64,000 nucleotides of DNA from Ruminococcus sp. (GTDB lineage: Bacteria; Bacillota; Clostridia; Oscillospirales; Ruminococcaceae). The translations under genes were made by a program, and so were the position numbers. Of this stretch, positions 1 to 7,748 are shown piece after piece (the first letter of the stretch is position 1; each line of letters begins with the position of its first letter). The stretch spans positions 1-64,000 of the forward strand of contig JAFUQX010000009.1 in NCBI GenBank assembly GCA_017472145.1, written 5' to 3'. The notes under the pieces are model-generated. The model did no database searches, was not told the origin of the DNA, and was given only the letters and a program-made list of their open reading frames with translations.

Positions 1-96
1 ACGGAGATGGAATATGGATGGAAATCTCCGATTTTACTTTGTTTTTCCGATGTTTTCAAGAATTTACGCCTGATTCCTATCTTTATTTGAAACTTT

Positions 97-129
97 AACC
101 CCGATTCCACAATCAGAATCGGGGTTTTT
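97..129 (+). terminator. Intrinsic terminator
   Basis: A perfect 11-bp stem (97-107 with 116-126) closes an 8-base loop and runs into five T. It probably ends a plus-strand gene lying left of the window. Confidence 0.75.
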
Positions 130-194
130 GGACAGACTGAGCTCCCCTTGCTAAGGGGAGCCTTGTGCGGAAAATCTGACTTTTTCGACAAGCT

Positions 195-225
195 AAGGCC
201 GTGCTGATAAATGCAGCACGGCCTT
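195..225. terminator. Hairpin, possible terminator
   Basis: A perfect 12-bp stem (AAGGCCGTGCTG at 195-206 with its complement at 214-225). The T-run after it is interrupted, so terminator function is uncertain. It could also serve the minus-strand gene at 367. Confidence 0.45.
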
Positions 226-366
226 TCTGTATTATAGCATGGGAGACAATGCTCTTACCACTGCACGAATGGCCAGGATGAAGCGCACCGGAATGTAGTT
301 GATCTCCTGTTCATAGGCAAAAGGGCAGCTCCATCCATACGATGAAACTGCCTGCTATTGCACTTT

Positions 367-612
367 TTACTTCTTGGCGGCCTCGATACGAGCCTGTGCC
401 TCTGCTCTGCGCTTTTCTGCTTCGGCAATCTGTGCATCGCGCTCGGCCTGCATTTTTGCTTTCATGAATTCGGGATTGCTCATCGCCTTGGCTTCCTCCC
501 ACTGAGCCTTGGATTCGGCCTTGACTGCGGCAAAATTGGCCTTATCCACCTCGTGCTGAGCCTTAGCGCTTTCCTTCATGTCTGCAAAGGCCTTCTTGAA
601 AAAATCTCCCAT
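367..612 (-). CDS. Small charged helical protein (81 aa)
   Basis: Not recognised. The 81-residue product is rich in Ala, Glu, Lys and Gln, has no signal peptide or membrane segment, and reads as one or two long amphipathic helices, with a likely coiled coil from about residue 45 to the end. The start is supported by AAGGAG 7-8 bases upstream of the ATG. It stands alone between a hairpin region and a convergent-free gap, so context gives no function. A cytoplasmic structural or nucleoid-type role is possible but would be a guess. Confidence 0.65.
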   Translation of the reverse strand: MGDFFKKAFADMKESAKAQHEVDKANFAAVKAESKAQWEEAKAMSNPEFMKAKMQAERDAQIAEAEKRRAEAQARIEAAKK

Positions 613-804
613 GATAATTACTCCTTTTCTGCTGGTTTGTGTTTTTGGCTTACTGACGGCTCACGAGTTTCTCGCTGAGCCTCAGAATTTCACCCGTTCG
701 TGTATCTTTATTATATACGGTCCTTGTTTGTAAGTTGTTTGAATAACGTTTGAGAATTATTAAAATCGAAAAATTTCTAACGAAAAGTCAAAAGAAGGAC
801 AGCA

Positions 805-848
805 CAAAAAGAGCTGATGCAACACATAAGTCTGCATCAGCCCGTTTT
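805..848 (-). terminator. Terminator of the 885-1706 gene
   Basis: GCTGATGCA (813-821) pairs with TGCATCAGC (833-841). On the minus strand the stem is followed by a T-run (the A-run at 806-810). T residues also follow on the plus strand, so it may act in both directions. Confidence 0.7.
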
Positions 849-884
849 TATCCTATTCATTGATACTGAATATACCCTTGAAAT

Positions 885-1706
885 TCAATCTCTCGATTTC
901 AGGATCACACAGATCTTTTCTTTCAGCTCCGCATCTTGAAGATAGGCCGGATCAAGCACAAGTACATCTATCGTACAGTCCGACTTCATACCCACGGACC
1001 AGGACGGATGGAATTCCTTGGGCTGCACTGAATAGGATCTCAAGCAGCCAGCACCTTCAAGCAGCTTCATTACTTCCACTACACGTCCATCGGGATGCTC
1101 CATCTCCTCCCTGGCCTGCTCATAAAAATCATACCAATCATAGCCGTAATCGATTTCTTTGTCTTCACCTGAATCGCTGTATACATTCTCCGGCAATAAG
1201 CCATTCTGCTGAAAATGCTCGCAAAGAAAATAGGCTGCATCGCGTTCATCATCCGTGCGATTTTTGATGATGACAGCATGCTCCGGCAGAATCAGCTCCT
1301 CCGGCAGAAGGCGATATGCAGGCCTGCTCCGCACATCAAACAGCCATTCTCCATAAACATACAGCTGCTGAACAAAGGAATACCGCTTCAGTGTGAAAAG
1401 CTTATCAGCCAAATTACGGGAAAAACATTCCTCGATTTGCGGCCGGGTAACAGCCAGTCCATTCTGAACAAAGAAATCAATAAAACCCGGCTCGTTCCGG
1501 ACTGCTTCAATCAACGCATTATATTCCTCGATCTCTGCTTTCAAAGCAATACGAACAGGATCATTTTCTTTTCGTGTATAAATCGCCCAGGCCTTGCAGT
1601 CCTGATCAAACGGGGCTGGTTCTTCAATGAGCCGAAGTCCGTACGGCTTCGGGATCTGTGCAGACCCACACTTTTCTGCAAGGACGGGAATCGTACCGTG
1701 GTACAT
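885..1706 (-). CDS. Hypothetical protein (273 aa)
   Basis: Not recognised. The frame is open for 23 codons further upstream, but the ATG at 1704-1706 is chosen because TAGGAGGT sits just before it. The product is soluble and acidic, with no signal peptide or membrane segment, and many aromatic residues and Asp/Glu pairs in its last third. A typical TTGACT-N17-TACAAT promoter lies about 110 bases upstream and a terminator follows, so it is a single-gene unit. No motif pointing to a reaction is visible. Confidence 0.75.
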   Translation of the reverse strand: MYHGTIPVLAEKCGSAQIPKPYGLRLIEEPAPFDQDCKAWAIYTRKENDPVRIALKAEIEEYNALIEAVRNEPGFIDFFVQNGLAVTRPQIEECFSRNLADKLFTLKRYSFVQQLYVYGEWLFDVRSRPAYRLLPEELILPEHAVIIKNRTDDERDAAYFLCEHFQQNGLLPENVYSDSGEDKEIDYGYDWYDFYEQAREEMEHPDGRVVEVMKLLEGAGCLRSYSVQPKEFHPSWSVGMKSDCTIDVLVLDPAYLQDAELKEKICVILKSRD

Positions 1707-1813
1707 AGTATTACCTCCTAAATCAGCAAGCGTTTTACATGCTCGCTTTTCATTTTTAATTGAGTCCTGAAACATAAATGAACAGCGTTCAGTTAGCGCT
1801 GGATAACAATCTG

Positions 1814-1842
1814 ATTGTACACGAAAATCACATAAAAGTCAA
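1814..1842 (-). promoter_or_regulatory. Sigma-A promoter for 885-1706
   Basis: On the minus strand TTGACT (1837-1842) is followed after 17 bases by TACAAT (1814-1819). An inverted repeat CAGCG...CGCTG (1783-1801) sits just downstream of the -10 box and could be an operator or a leader hairpin. Confidence 0.6.
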
Positions 1843-1914
1843 TAGAACATGCGATTTTGCTTCTGAAAATGTCTGCATGTCCTTCAAATGGCTCCCCACC
1901 TCTTCCTCAATTTA

Positions 1915-1957
1915 CAGAAGGGCCGCTGCAAGTTGACTTTTGCAGCGGCCCTTCTGT
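1915..1957. terminator. Long hairpin after rbsK
   Basis: A perfect 17-bp stem (1915-1931 with 1940-1956) around an 8-base loop. The T-run is on the plus-strand side, although the only gene reading into it is rbsK on the minus strand. It probably ends the ribose operon, perhaps with weak T-tract help. Confidence 0.6.
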
Positions 1958-1981
1958 TTTTATGATGAAATGAATATCTGC

Positions 1982-2866
1982 TTATTTCAACGCTTCCATA
2001 ACCTCTGCTCTGTACGGAATAGACTGAACAGCACCCGGTCGTGTCACTGCAATAGAGGAGGCCTTGGAGCACATCTTCAGAACCTCCGGAATCGCCAGGC
2101 CATCCATCAGGCCAGCCAGGAAATAGCCTGTAAAGGTATCCCCGGCCGCTGTAGTATCCACCGCCTTTACCGGGAAAATCGGCTGTGCGTAACGCTCATC
2201 CTTATAGGCATATACTGCACCATCCTTCCCCAGTGTCAGAACGATTTTTGCTTCCGGATACAGCTCCTGAAGCTTGTTCAGAATGGTATCAGGATCCTTT
2301 TCTCCGGTCACCTGCTCGCCCTCCACCTCATTCAGAAGGAAAATGCTGATTTTCTTCAGATCACATTCCATCAGCTTTTCGTTGAAGGGAGACGGATTCA
2401 GCGCAATCTGCATGCCCTTCTCATAAGCCTTATCAATGATGTAAGGAAGCAGATTTACCTCGTTCTGCAAAAGCAGAATATCGTCCTTCTCGAAATGAGA
2501 CAGAACCTCGTCCACGAATTCCTCTGTCAGGCAATGATTTGCACCGCCATAAAGCAGAATACAGTTCTGTGCATTCTTATCCACCTGAATAATAGTGTGG
2601 CCGGTCTTTTCATCAATCTTCCGGATATAGTCGGAATTCACGCCATATTCCGCACAAGCCTCCAGGAACATGTCACCATCGCTGCCGATGAGACCGCAGT
2701 GGTAAACCTCTGCTCCAGCCTTGGCCAGAGCCATTGACTGGTTGATGCCCTTTCCGCCCAGGAACACATTCATTCCGCTCGTTGTCTGGGTCTCCCCCGG
2801 CTGCACGATATGATCTACACTGTATACATGGTCAATATTCATCGAACCGATCGTTAAAACTTTCAT
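1982..2866 (-). CDS. rbsK: Ribokinase
   Basis: PfkB-family sugar kinase, 294 aa, that phosphorylates imported ribose to ribose 5-phosphate in the cytoplasm. Visible family marks are GGKGINQS at residues 37-44 (sugar-binding glycines) and the second PfkB signature, DTTAAGDTF at 237-245, with the catalytic Asp at 243. The frame is open 13 codons upstream, but the ATG at 2864-2866 has GGAGGA at good distance and gives the usual N-terminus. It is the last gene of rbsDACBK, 80 bases after rbsB, with an intergenic hairpin between them. Function is secure from family and operon; specificity for ribose rests on the neighbours. Confidence 0.95.
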   Translation of the reverse strand: MKVLTIGSMNIDHVYSVDHIVQPGETQTTSGMNVFLGGKGINQSMALAKAGAEVYHCGLIGSDGDMFLEACAEYGVNSDYIRKIDEKTGHTIIQVDKNAQNCILLYGGANHCLTEEFVDEVLSHFEKDDILLLQNEVNLLPYIIDKAYEKGMQIALNPSPFNEKLMECDLKKISIFLLNEVEGEQVTGEKDPDTILNKLQELYPEAKIVLTLGKDGAVYAYKDERYAQPIFPVKAVDTTAAGDTFTGYFLAGLMDGLAIPEVLKMCSKASSIAVTRPGAVQSIPYRAEVMEALK

Positions 2867-2889
2867 GTGTGTTTCCTCCATTATCTGAA

Positions 2890-2921
2890 ATGTCCTGCCC
2901 CGCAAATGCAGAGCAGGACAT
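2890..2921 (-). other. rbsB-rbsK intercistronic hairpin
   Basis: ATGTCCTGC (2890-2898) pairs perfectly with GCAGGACAT (2913-2921) in the gap between rbsB and rbsK. There is no T-run, so it is more likely an mRNA-stabilising or partial-attenuation hairpin that favours rbsB over rbsK than a full terminator. Confidence 0.5.
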
Positions 2922-2946
2922 CTCGACTGCTTATGTGATTGAATGA

Positions 2947-3888
2947 TTAGCCTGCATTTTCAGCAGTAATCAGTGTAACCTCAACCGGAATGGACTTCTC
3001 GACAGTCTCACCGTTCATCAGTCTGATTGCAGTATCAACAGCAGTTGCACCAATCAGATCCGGCTGCTGTGCGATGGTCGCACCCATCTTGCCCTCCTTA
3101 ATGGAGGCAATTGCATCGTCTGTCGCATCGAAGCCGACTACCAGAATATTCTTACGGGATGCAGAAATCGCTTCCATTGCACCCAGTGCCATTTCGTCAT
3201 TTGCAGCAAATACAGCCTGAATATCACTGTTGGCCTGGAGCATATTCTCCATAACGGTCATGCCCTTTGTACGGTCAAAGTCAGCCGGCTGGCTGGCTAC
3301 AACATCCAGCTTCTCATCAGCGATATTGTGGAAGCCTGTACCTCTGTCAATTGCAGCAGACGCACCGCTTGTACCCTGAAGCTCAGCAACCTTAGCGCCT
3401 TCACCTATCATATCTACAATATACTGAGTAGCCAGCTCTGCACCCAGAACATTATCAGATGCGATCTGACAATCGATCTCAACGCCATTTACAACACGGT
3501 CGGCTGAAATCACCTTAACACCCTTGTTTACAGCATCCTGCACAACAGAGGATACGGTGTCGGAATCTACCGGGTTTACGATCAGAACGCTTACATTCTT
3601 AGAAACCAGATCCTCAATGTCGCTTACCTGCTTGGAAGCATCGTCGCCGGCATCAACAACAACAAGCTGAACGCCTGCTTCGTCCGCAGCAGCCTGTGCA
3701 CCTTCAACCAGTGTAACGAAGAACGGGTTATTCTGTGTGGAAACGGACAGACCAATGGCTCCGCTGCCCTGATAATCAGCTGCTCCCCCATTATCCTCAC
3801 CATCGATGGTAATCAGATCGCAGGCTGCAAAGCAGAACAATGTCATTACGCTCAGTAACAGCGCAAATAATTTTCTCATGGATTTCAT
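2947..3888 (-). CDS. rbsB: Ribose ABC transporter substrate-binding lipoprotein
   Basis: Periplasmic-binding-protein-like (Peripla_BP_4) lipoprotein of 313 aa that captures ribose outside the membrane for RbsAC. A signal peptide ends in FAAC, with Cys23 as the likely lipidated residue, as expected for a Gram-positive. The mature part has the SxxNPFF and later NDEMALG-type elements of the RbsB family. GGAGGG seven bases before the ATG supports the start. It lies between rbsC and rbsK, and the hairpin after it may raise its transcript level. Ribose as ligand is inferred from the rbsD and rbsK partners. Confidence 0.95.
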   Translation of the reverse strand: MKSMRKLFALLLSVMTLFCFAACDLITIDGEDNGGAADYQGSGAIGLSVSTQNNPFFVTLVEGAQAAADEAGVQLVVVDAGDDASKQVSDIEDLVSKNVSVLIVNPVDSDTVSSVVQDAVNKGVKVISADRVVNGVEIDCQIASDNVLGAELATQYIVDMIGEGAKVAELQGTSGASAAIDRGTGFHNIADEKLDVVASQPADFDRTKGMTVMENMLQANSDIQAVFAANDEMALGAMEAISASRKNILVVGFDATDDAIASIKEGKMGATIAQQPDLIGATAVDTAIRLMNGETVEKSIPVEVTLITAENAG

Positions 3889-3939
3889 GGAAATACCCTC
3901 CTATGTTGGTTCAATTTGTAGTCAGATAGATTGTAATGC

Positions 3940-4920
3940 TTATCGCTTTCGGTCGGACAGTACCGCTACCAGAATTACAACAGCCTTGATTACATCCTGG
4001 TAATATGTAGATACCTCCAGCAGATTCATACCGTTGTTCAGAACAGCGATAATCAGAACACCTGCGATGGTACCGGTAATCTTACCGCGGCCGCCGCTCA
4101 TGGATGTGCCACCCAATGCTACAGCTGCGATCGCATCCAGCTCATAGCCATCACCCAGTGTAGGCTGTGCAGAATCCAGACGGGAAATCAGAATCAGACC
4201 TGTCAGAGCAGACATAAAGCCAGAGATTGCATAAACAATGATCTTGGTCTTTGTGATGTTTACGCCCACCAGCTTGGCACACTTTGCGTTGCTGCCGGTT
4301 GCATAAACCTTACGGCCAAAGGTCGTCTTGTTTAATACGAAGAAGAATACAACCAGTGCAAAGATCAGCAGGATCGCCGGGATCGGAATGCCGCAGAAGT
4401 TACCCTTACCAACGAGCTTGAATGCGAATTCGTTGCCGCTGCTTGCAATATTGTCAGCCAGACGGGAAATAGGCTTACCATCGGTAATGATCATAGCCAG
4501 ACCTCTGTAAGCAGTCATGGTAACCAACGTTGCAATAAACGGCTGAAGACGGCCCTTGGTAACCAGCAGACCGCTGACTGCGCCCAGCAATGTGCCGGCT
4601 ACAAGCGCAACAAGCATGGCAAGGATCGCAGGACATCCCTTCATAATCAGCTCGGCGCAGATAACTGCACTCAGAGCCAGGGTAGAACCTACAGAAAGAT
4701 CGATACCGTCTGAAAGAATTACGCAGGTCATGCCGAACGCAATCAAACCATTAAATGTGGCCTGTCTCAGAAGGTTCAGAAAGTTACCGGCCGTTCTGAA
4801 TTCGGGGCTGATGATACTGATCACAACGACCAGCAGTACCAGCGCAATAAATGCGGCGTATTCGCCTATGTATGAAGTCCAACTCTTTTTGTTCAGTGTT
4901 GTAGCAGCTGTGTTTCCCAT
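3940..4920 (-). CDS. rbsC: Ribose ABC transporter permease
   Basis: BPD_transp_2-family permease, 326 aa, with about eight to ten hydrophobic segments starting near residue 20 and the family region DLSVGS around residues 75-80. It forms the membrane channel for ribose with RbsA and RbsB. Its ATG overlaps the rbsA stop by one base (TAATG), a sign of translational coupling, and 51 bases separate its stop from rbsB. Length and order match the classical rbsDACBK operon. Confidence 0.95.
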   Translation of the reverse strand: MGNTAATTLNKKSWTSYIGEYAAFIALVLLVVVISIISPEFRTAGNFLNLLRQATFNGLIAFGMTCVILSDGIDLSVGSTLALSAVICAELIMKGCPAILAMLVALVAGTLLGAVSGLLVTKGRLQPFIATLVTMTAYRGLAMIITDGKPISRLADNIASSGNEFAFKLVGKGNFCGIPIPAILLIFALVVFFFVLNKTTFGRKVYATGSNAKCAKLVGVNITKTKIIVYAISGFMSALTGLILISRLDSAQPTLGDGYELDAIAAVALGGTSMSGGRGKITGTIAGVLIIAVLNNGMNLLEVSTYYQDVIKAVVILVAVLSDRKR

Positions 4921-6407
4921 TACAAAGTACCTCCTGTAGCTAATGTCATTACCTTTTCCTGATCGGCCTCTGCGGCATCAATAATGCCGGTTATATGTCC
5001 TTCACGGACTACCATGATCCTGTCACTCATTCCCAGCACCTCGGGAAGCTCAGAGGATACCATGATCACAGCAACGCCCTTTGCAGCCAGATCGTTGATT
5101 ACACTGTAAATTTCCTTCTTTGCGCCGATATCCACGCCTCGTGTCGGCTCGTCCAGAATCAGGATCTTCGGATCTGTATATACCCATTTTGCAAATACAA
5201 CCTTCTGCTGATTACCGCCGGAAAGATTGCCGCATTCATGATCCGGTCCGAAGCACTTGATACGGAATTCTGTGATACCCTTATTGGCAAGCTCCTTTTC
5301 CTTTGAGCCGGAAATCACAGACTTGCTCGAAATTTTTCCGAGGTTTGCAAGGGAAATATTATCGGAAATACTTTTTTCCAGAAGCAGGCCCTCGGTCTTT
5401 CTGTCCTCCGTGATAAAGCCGATGCCGGCCTTGATCGCATCCCGTGCATTTCTGATCTTCACTTCATTTCCTTCAATGAAAACCTTACCGCTTTCAAAGG
5501 GAAGATTGCCGAAGATCGCCTGCATGATTTCCGTACGTCCTGCACCCATCAGACCAGACACGCCCAGAACCTCGCCGGCCTTTACGCTGAAGCTCACATT
5601 TTCAAAAGTCTTTTCCTTGGTAAGGCCCTCTACACGGAGCATTTCCTTACCGATCTTAACACCCTCACGCTTGGGGAATCTTTCACCGATCTCACGTCCG
5701 ATCATCATACGAACGATGTCGTCCATGTTGATGTCCTTGATGTATTCCGTACCAACATAAGTACCGTCACGCAGAACCGTGATTCTGTCACAAAGCTCAA
5801 AAATTTCTTCCATACGATGGGAAATATAGACAATAGAAACGCCCTTTTCACGCAGGCTCTTGATCAGCTTGAAAAGGCCCTCTGTTTCACTCTGCGTCAG
5901 GGCCGCTGTAGGCTCGTCCATAATCAGCACCTTTGCATCCACCATCAGAGCCTTACAGATCTCCACCATCTGCTGCTGGCCTACGGACAAATCAGACATT
6001 ACTGCGTTAATGGGAATGTTTACGCCCATCTTGTCCATGACTTCCTGCGCCTTCCTGCGCATGGCCTTTCTGTCACAAATGCCGAACTTCTTGGTGATCT
6101 CCTTGCCCATGAACAGGTTTTCCTCCACGGTCAGGTCAAAGAGTACATTCAGCTCCTGATAAATGAAAACGATACCAGCCTTTTCTGCCTCCTGAGGTGT
6201 CTTGTAAACTACCTCTTTTCCATCTACCAGAACCGTACCGGCATCTCTTGTGTACACGCCTGTCAGAATCTTCATCAGCGTCGATTTACCTGCACCATTT
6301 TCGCCCATCAGTGCATGAACCTCGCCGTCCTTCAGGACAAATCCGGCATTTTTCAGAACCTGATTTGAGCCAAAGGCCTTGTTGATTCCTTTCATTTCAA
6401 TATTCAT
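4920..6407 (-). CDS. rbsA: Ribose ABC transporter ATP-binding protein
   Basis: Double-ATPase subunit, 495 aa. The first half has Walker A GENGAGKST (about residues 35-43), the signature LSVGQQQ and Walker B LIMDEPTAAL. The second half has the degenerate P-loop GLMGAGRTE, the signature LSGGNQQK and LILDEPTRGVD, the usual pattern of sugar importers of the RbsA/MglA type, where only one site is fully active. It powers ribose uptake with RbsC and RbsB. It sits 19 bases after rbsD and is coupled to rbsC. Confidence 0.96.
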   Translation of the reverse strand: MNIEMKGINKAFGSNQVLKNAGFVLKDGEVHALMGENGAGKSTLMKILTGVYTRDAGTVLVDGKEVVYKTPQEAEKAGIVFIYQELNVLFDLTVEENLFMGKEITKKFGICDRKAMRRKAQEVMDKMGVNIPINAVMSDLSVGQQQMVEICKALMVDAKVLIMDEPTAALTQSETEGLFKLIKSLREKGVSIVYISHRMEEIFELCDRITVLRDGTYVGTEYIKDINMDDIVRMMIGREIGERFPKREGVKIGKEMLRVEGLTKEKTFENVSFSVKAGEVLGVSGLMGAGRTEIMQAIFGNLPFESGKVFIEGNEVKIRNARDAIKAGIGFITEDRKTEGLLLEKSISDNISLANLGKISSKSVISGSKEKELANKGITEFRIKCFGPDHECGNLSGGNQQKVVFAKWVYTDPKILILDEPTRGVDIGAKKEIYSVINDLAAKGVAVIMVSSELPEVLGMSDRIMVVREGHITGIIDAAEADQEKVMTLATGGTL

Positions 6408-6426
6408 ATTTTCACGACTCCTTTAT

Positions 6427-6831
6427 TTATGAAAATATACAGCCAGACTGCAAAATAATATTTGCATAGGGGGTTGTCTCACCTGTCCGGATTACCGCCT
6501 TGCAGTCCCTCGTCTTTGCCTTCAGCTCTGTATGGCTGACATACTCGACCTCGATATCCTGGCCATCAAAAAGGGCTTCAATCTGCTGGAGGACTTCAGG
6601 GTTTTGTACTTTGATCTCCTCCGCCAGGATAATCTTCTCGATCTTCATATCCTGGGCCACAATCTCAAGAGTCTGCATAAACGTGGGAATTCCGAACGCA
6701 AGGGCCAGATCGATTCGTTCCGTCTCATCGGGAATCGGCAGTCCGCAGTCTCCCACAGCGATACGGTCCGTATGTCCCATATAGGACAACACCCTTGAAA
6801 TGTCACTGTTCAGCATTCCTGCTTTCTTCAT
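6427..6831 (-). CDS. rbsD: D-ribose pyranase
   Basis: RbsD/FucU-family mutarotase, 134 aa, that converts beta-pyranose to beta-furanose ribose so that ribokinase can use it. The N-terminal stretch with MLN, GHTD and GDCGLPIP, and the C-terminal TGETTPYANIIL, are the family hallmarks, including the conserved His20 and the Asp of GDCG. AGGAGGT precedes the ATG. It is first in the operon, directly behind the strong promoter. Confidence 0.96.
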   Translation of the reverse strand: MKKAGMLNSDISRVLSYMGHTDRIAVGDCGLPIPDETERIDLALAFGIPTFMQTLEIVAQDMKIEKIILAEEIKVQNPEVLQQIEALFDGQDIEVEYVSHTELKAKTRDCKAVIRTGETTPYANIILQSGCIFS

Positions 6832-6881
6832 GGTTTCTTACCTCCTTCTCAAGCGTTTCGTCACGCTCAAACACATGTATA

Positions 6882-6910
6882 ATTATACCATACGTATCTA
6901 CCATTGTCAA
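6882..6910 (-). promoter_or_regulatory. rbs operon promoter
   Basis: A consensus sigma-A promoter on the minus strand: TTGACA (6905-6910), a 17-base spacer, TATAAT (6882-6887). It lies about 50 bases upstream of rbsD. A palindrome sits inside the spacer. Confidence 0.85.
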
Positions 6911-6959
6911 CCTTTTTTGTGCATTTTAGATATGTATTTTTTTGGCAACATATACGTAT
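6890..6959. promoter_or_regulatory. Paired ATACGTAT palindromes, candidate operators
   Basis: The 8-bp palindrome ATACGTAT occurs at 6890-6897, between the -35 and -10 boxes of the rbs promoter, and again at 6952-6959, with centres 62 bp apart (close to six helical turns). The layout suits a dimeric repressor that blocks polymerase and can loop DNA. No LacI-type RbsR is encoded in the window. The binding protein is unknown. Confidence 0.5.
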
Positions 6960-7030
6960 GATCCGTAAAGCTGTGCACTGCAAATCCCAGCAGCTCCCGG
7001 ATTTTCCTGTGAAATAATTTGAATCGCCTC

Positions 7031-7062
7031 TTGAAAACATAGTAAACCTATGGTATAATAGG
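7031..7062 (+). promoter_or_regulatory. Promoter and possible operator of the Rrf2 gene
   Basis: TTGAAA (7031-7036), a 17-base spacer, TATAAT (7054-7059). The inverted repeat CCTAT-N6-ATAGG (7047-7062) covers the -10 box, so self-repression by the Rrf2 protein is plausible. Confidence 0.65.
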
Positions 7063-7096
7063 ATATAACGTTTTTTCAGAAAGGAGTTTATCACAA

Positions 7097-7534
7097 ATGA
7101 AAATCTCAACAAAAGGCAGATATGCACTGCGAATGCTTCTTGAGCTTGCTCTGCATCAGCAGGACGGGTATGTGGCACTCAAGGATATTGCTGAGCGTCA
7201 GTCAATTTCCAAAAAATATCTGGAGCAGATCGTACCGCTTCTGAGCCGGGCCGGACTGCTGAAAACAAACCGCGGCTATCAGGGCGGATATATGCTGGCC
7301 AGAAGCCCGGAAAGCTATACTGTCGGCGAAATTCTCAGAGTCACAGAAGGAAGTCTTGCACCCATCCCCTGTCTGGAGCATGAAAAAAATGAGTGTCTCA
7401 GAGCGGACCAGTGCATGACACTGTATATCTGGGAGGGCCTGCATAAAACCATCACTGCGTATGTTGACAGTATTACACTTCAGGATATAATGGACCATAA
7501 TGCAGACAGCACTGGAAATGACTACTGCATATAA
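7097..7534 (+). CDS. Rrf2-family transcriptional regulator
   Basis: Winged-helix regulator of 145 aa of the Rrf2 family (IscR, CymR, NsrR). The N-terminus (MKISTKGRYALRML) and the recognition-helix region ending SKKYLEQIV are typical. Three cysteines at 92, 100 and 106 stand in the cluster-binding loop, close to the C-X5-C-X5-C of IscR but spaced C-X7-C-X5-C, so iron-sulfur sensing is possible; CymR-like cysteine control is the alternative. AAGGAG lies before the ATG. The gene is divergent from rbs and not followed by isc or cys genes, so the targets are unknown. Confidence 0.85.
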   Translation: MKISTKGRYALRMLLELALHQQDGYVALKDIAERQSISKKYLEQIVPLLSRAGLLKTNRGYQGGYMLARSPESYTVGEILRVTEGSLAPIPCLEHEKNECLRADQCMTLYIWEGLHKTITAYVDSITLQDIMDHNADSTGNDYCI

Positions 7535-7748
7535 ACACTGCCCCTGATTGCAGAAGGGATGCAGATGGCGATAGCTGCAAGCTGCATCTCCTGCTTTCTC
7601 CTGCCTTATTGTATAACGCTGCATTTTTTCGCTTGCTATGCAAGCTTATTTGTGATATATAACAAAAAAGCACGTCATATAAACAAGGAGGAATTCAAAT
7701 GCAATCGTTTCAACTGAAAAAATCATTTCCCTATGCACCTCGCTTCTG
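7535..7748 (+). other. Leader and frameshifted signal-peptide start of the GH16 gene
   Basis: A near-ideal AGGAGG and ATG (7699-7701) begin a 16-codon frame that stops at 7747-7749. The continuing enzyme frame, read upstream of 7749, encodes KIISLCTSLLMISGSIPSVL-like signal-peptide sequence without a start. Adding one A to the A6 run at 7717-7722 would join the two into a normal secretion signal. An inverted repeat GCTTGC-TAT-GCAAGC lies at 7631-7645; no clear promoter was found. Confidence 0.6.

Larger units (their letters stand above)
1..366. other. Gene-poor left edge with three hairpins
   Basis: No convincing gene lies here. A hairpin at about 2-30 (CGGAGAT pairing with ATCTCCG), a terminator at 97-129, a short palindrome at about 141-159 (CTCCCCTT paired with AAGGGGAG) and a hairpin at 195-225 follow one another. 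The minus strand of 240-350 stays open for about 40 codons after the stop of the small gene at 367 but has no start or ribosome site. Confidence 0.5.

Noticed and set aside
240..350. Minus-strand open frame after the small 367-612 gene
   Set aside because: About 40 codons with no start or ribosome site; too short to support.
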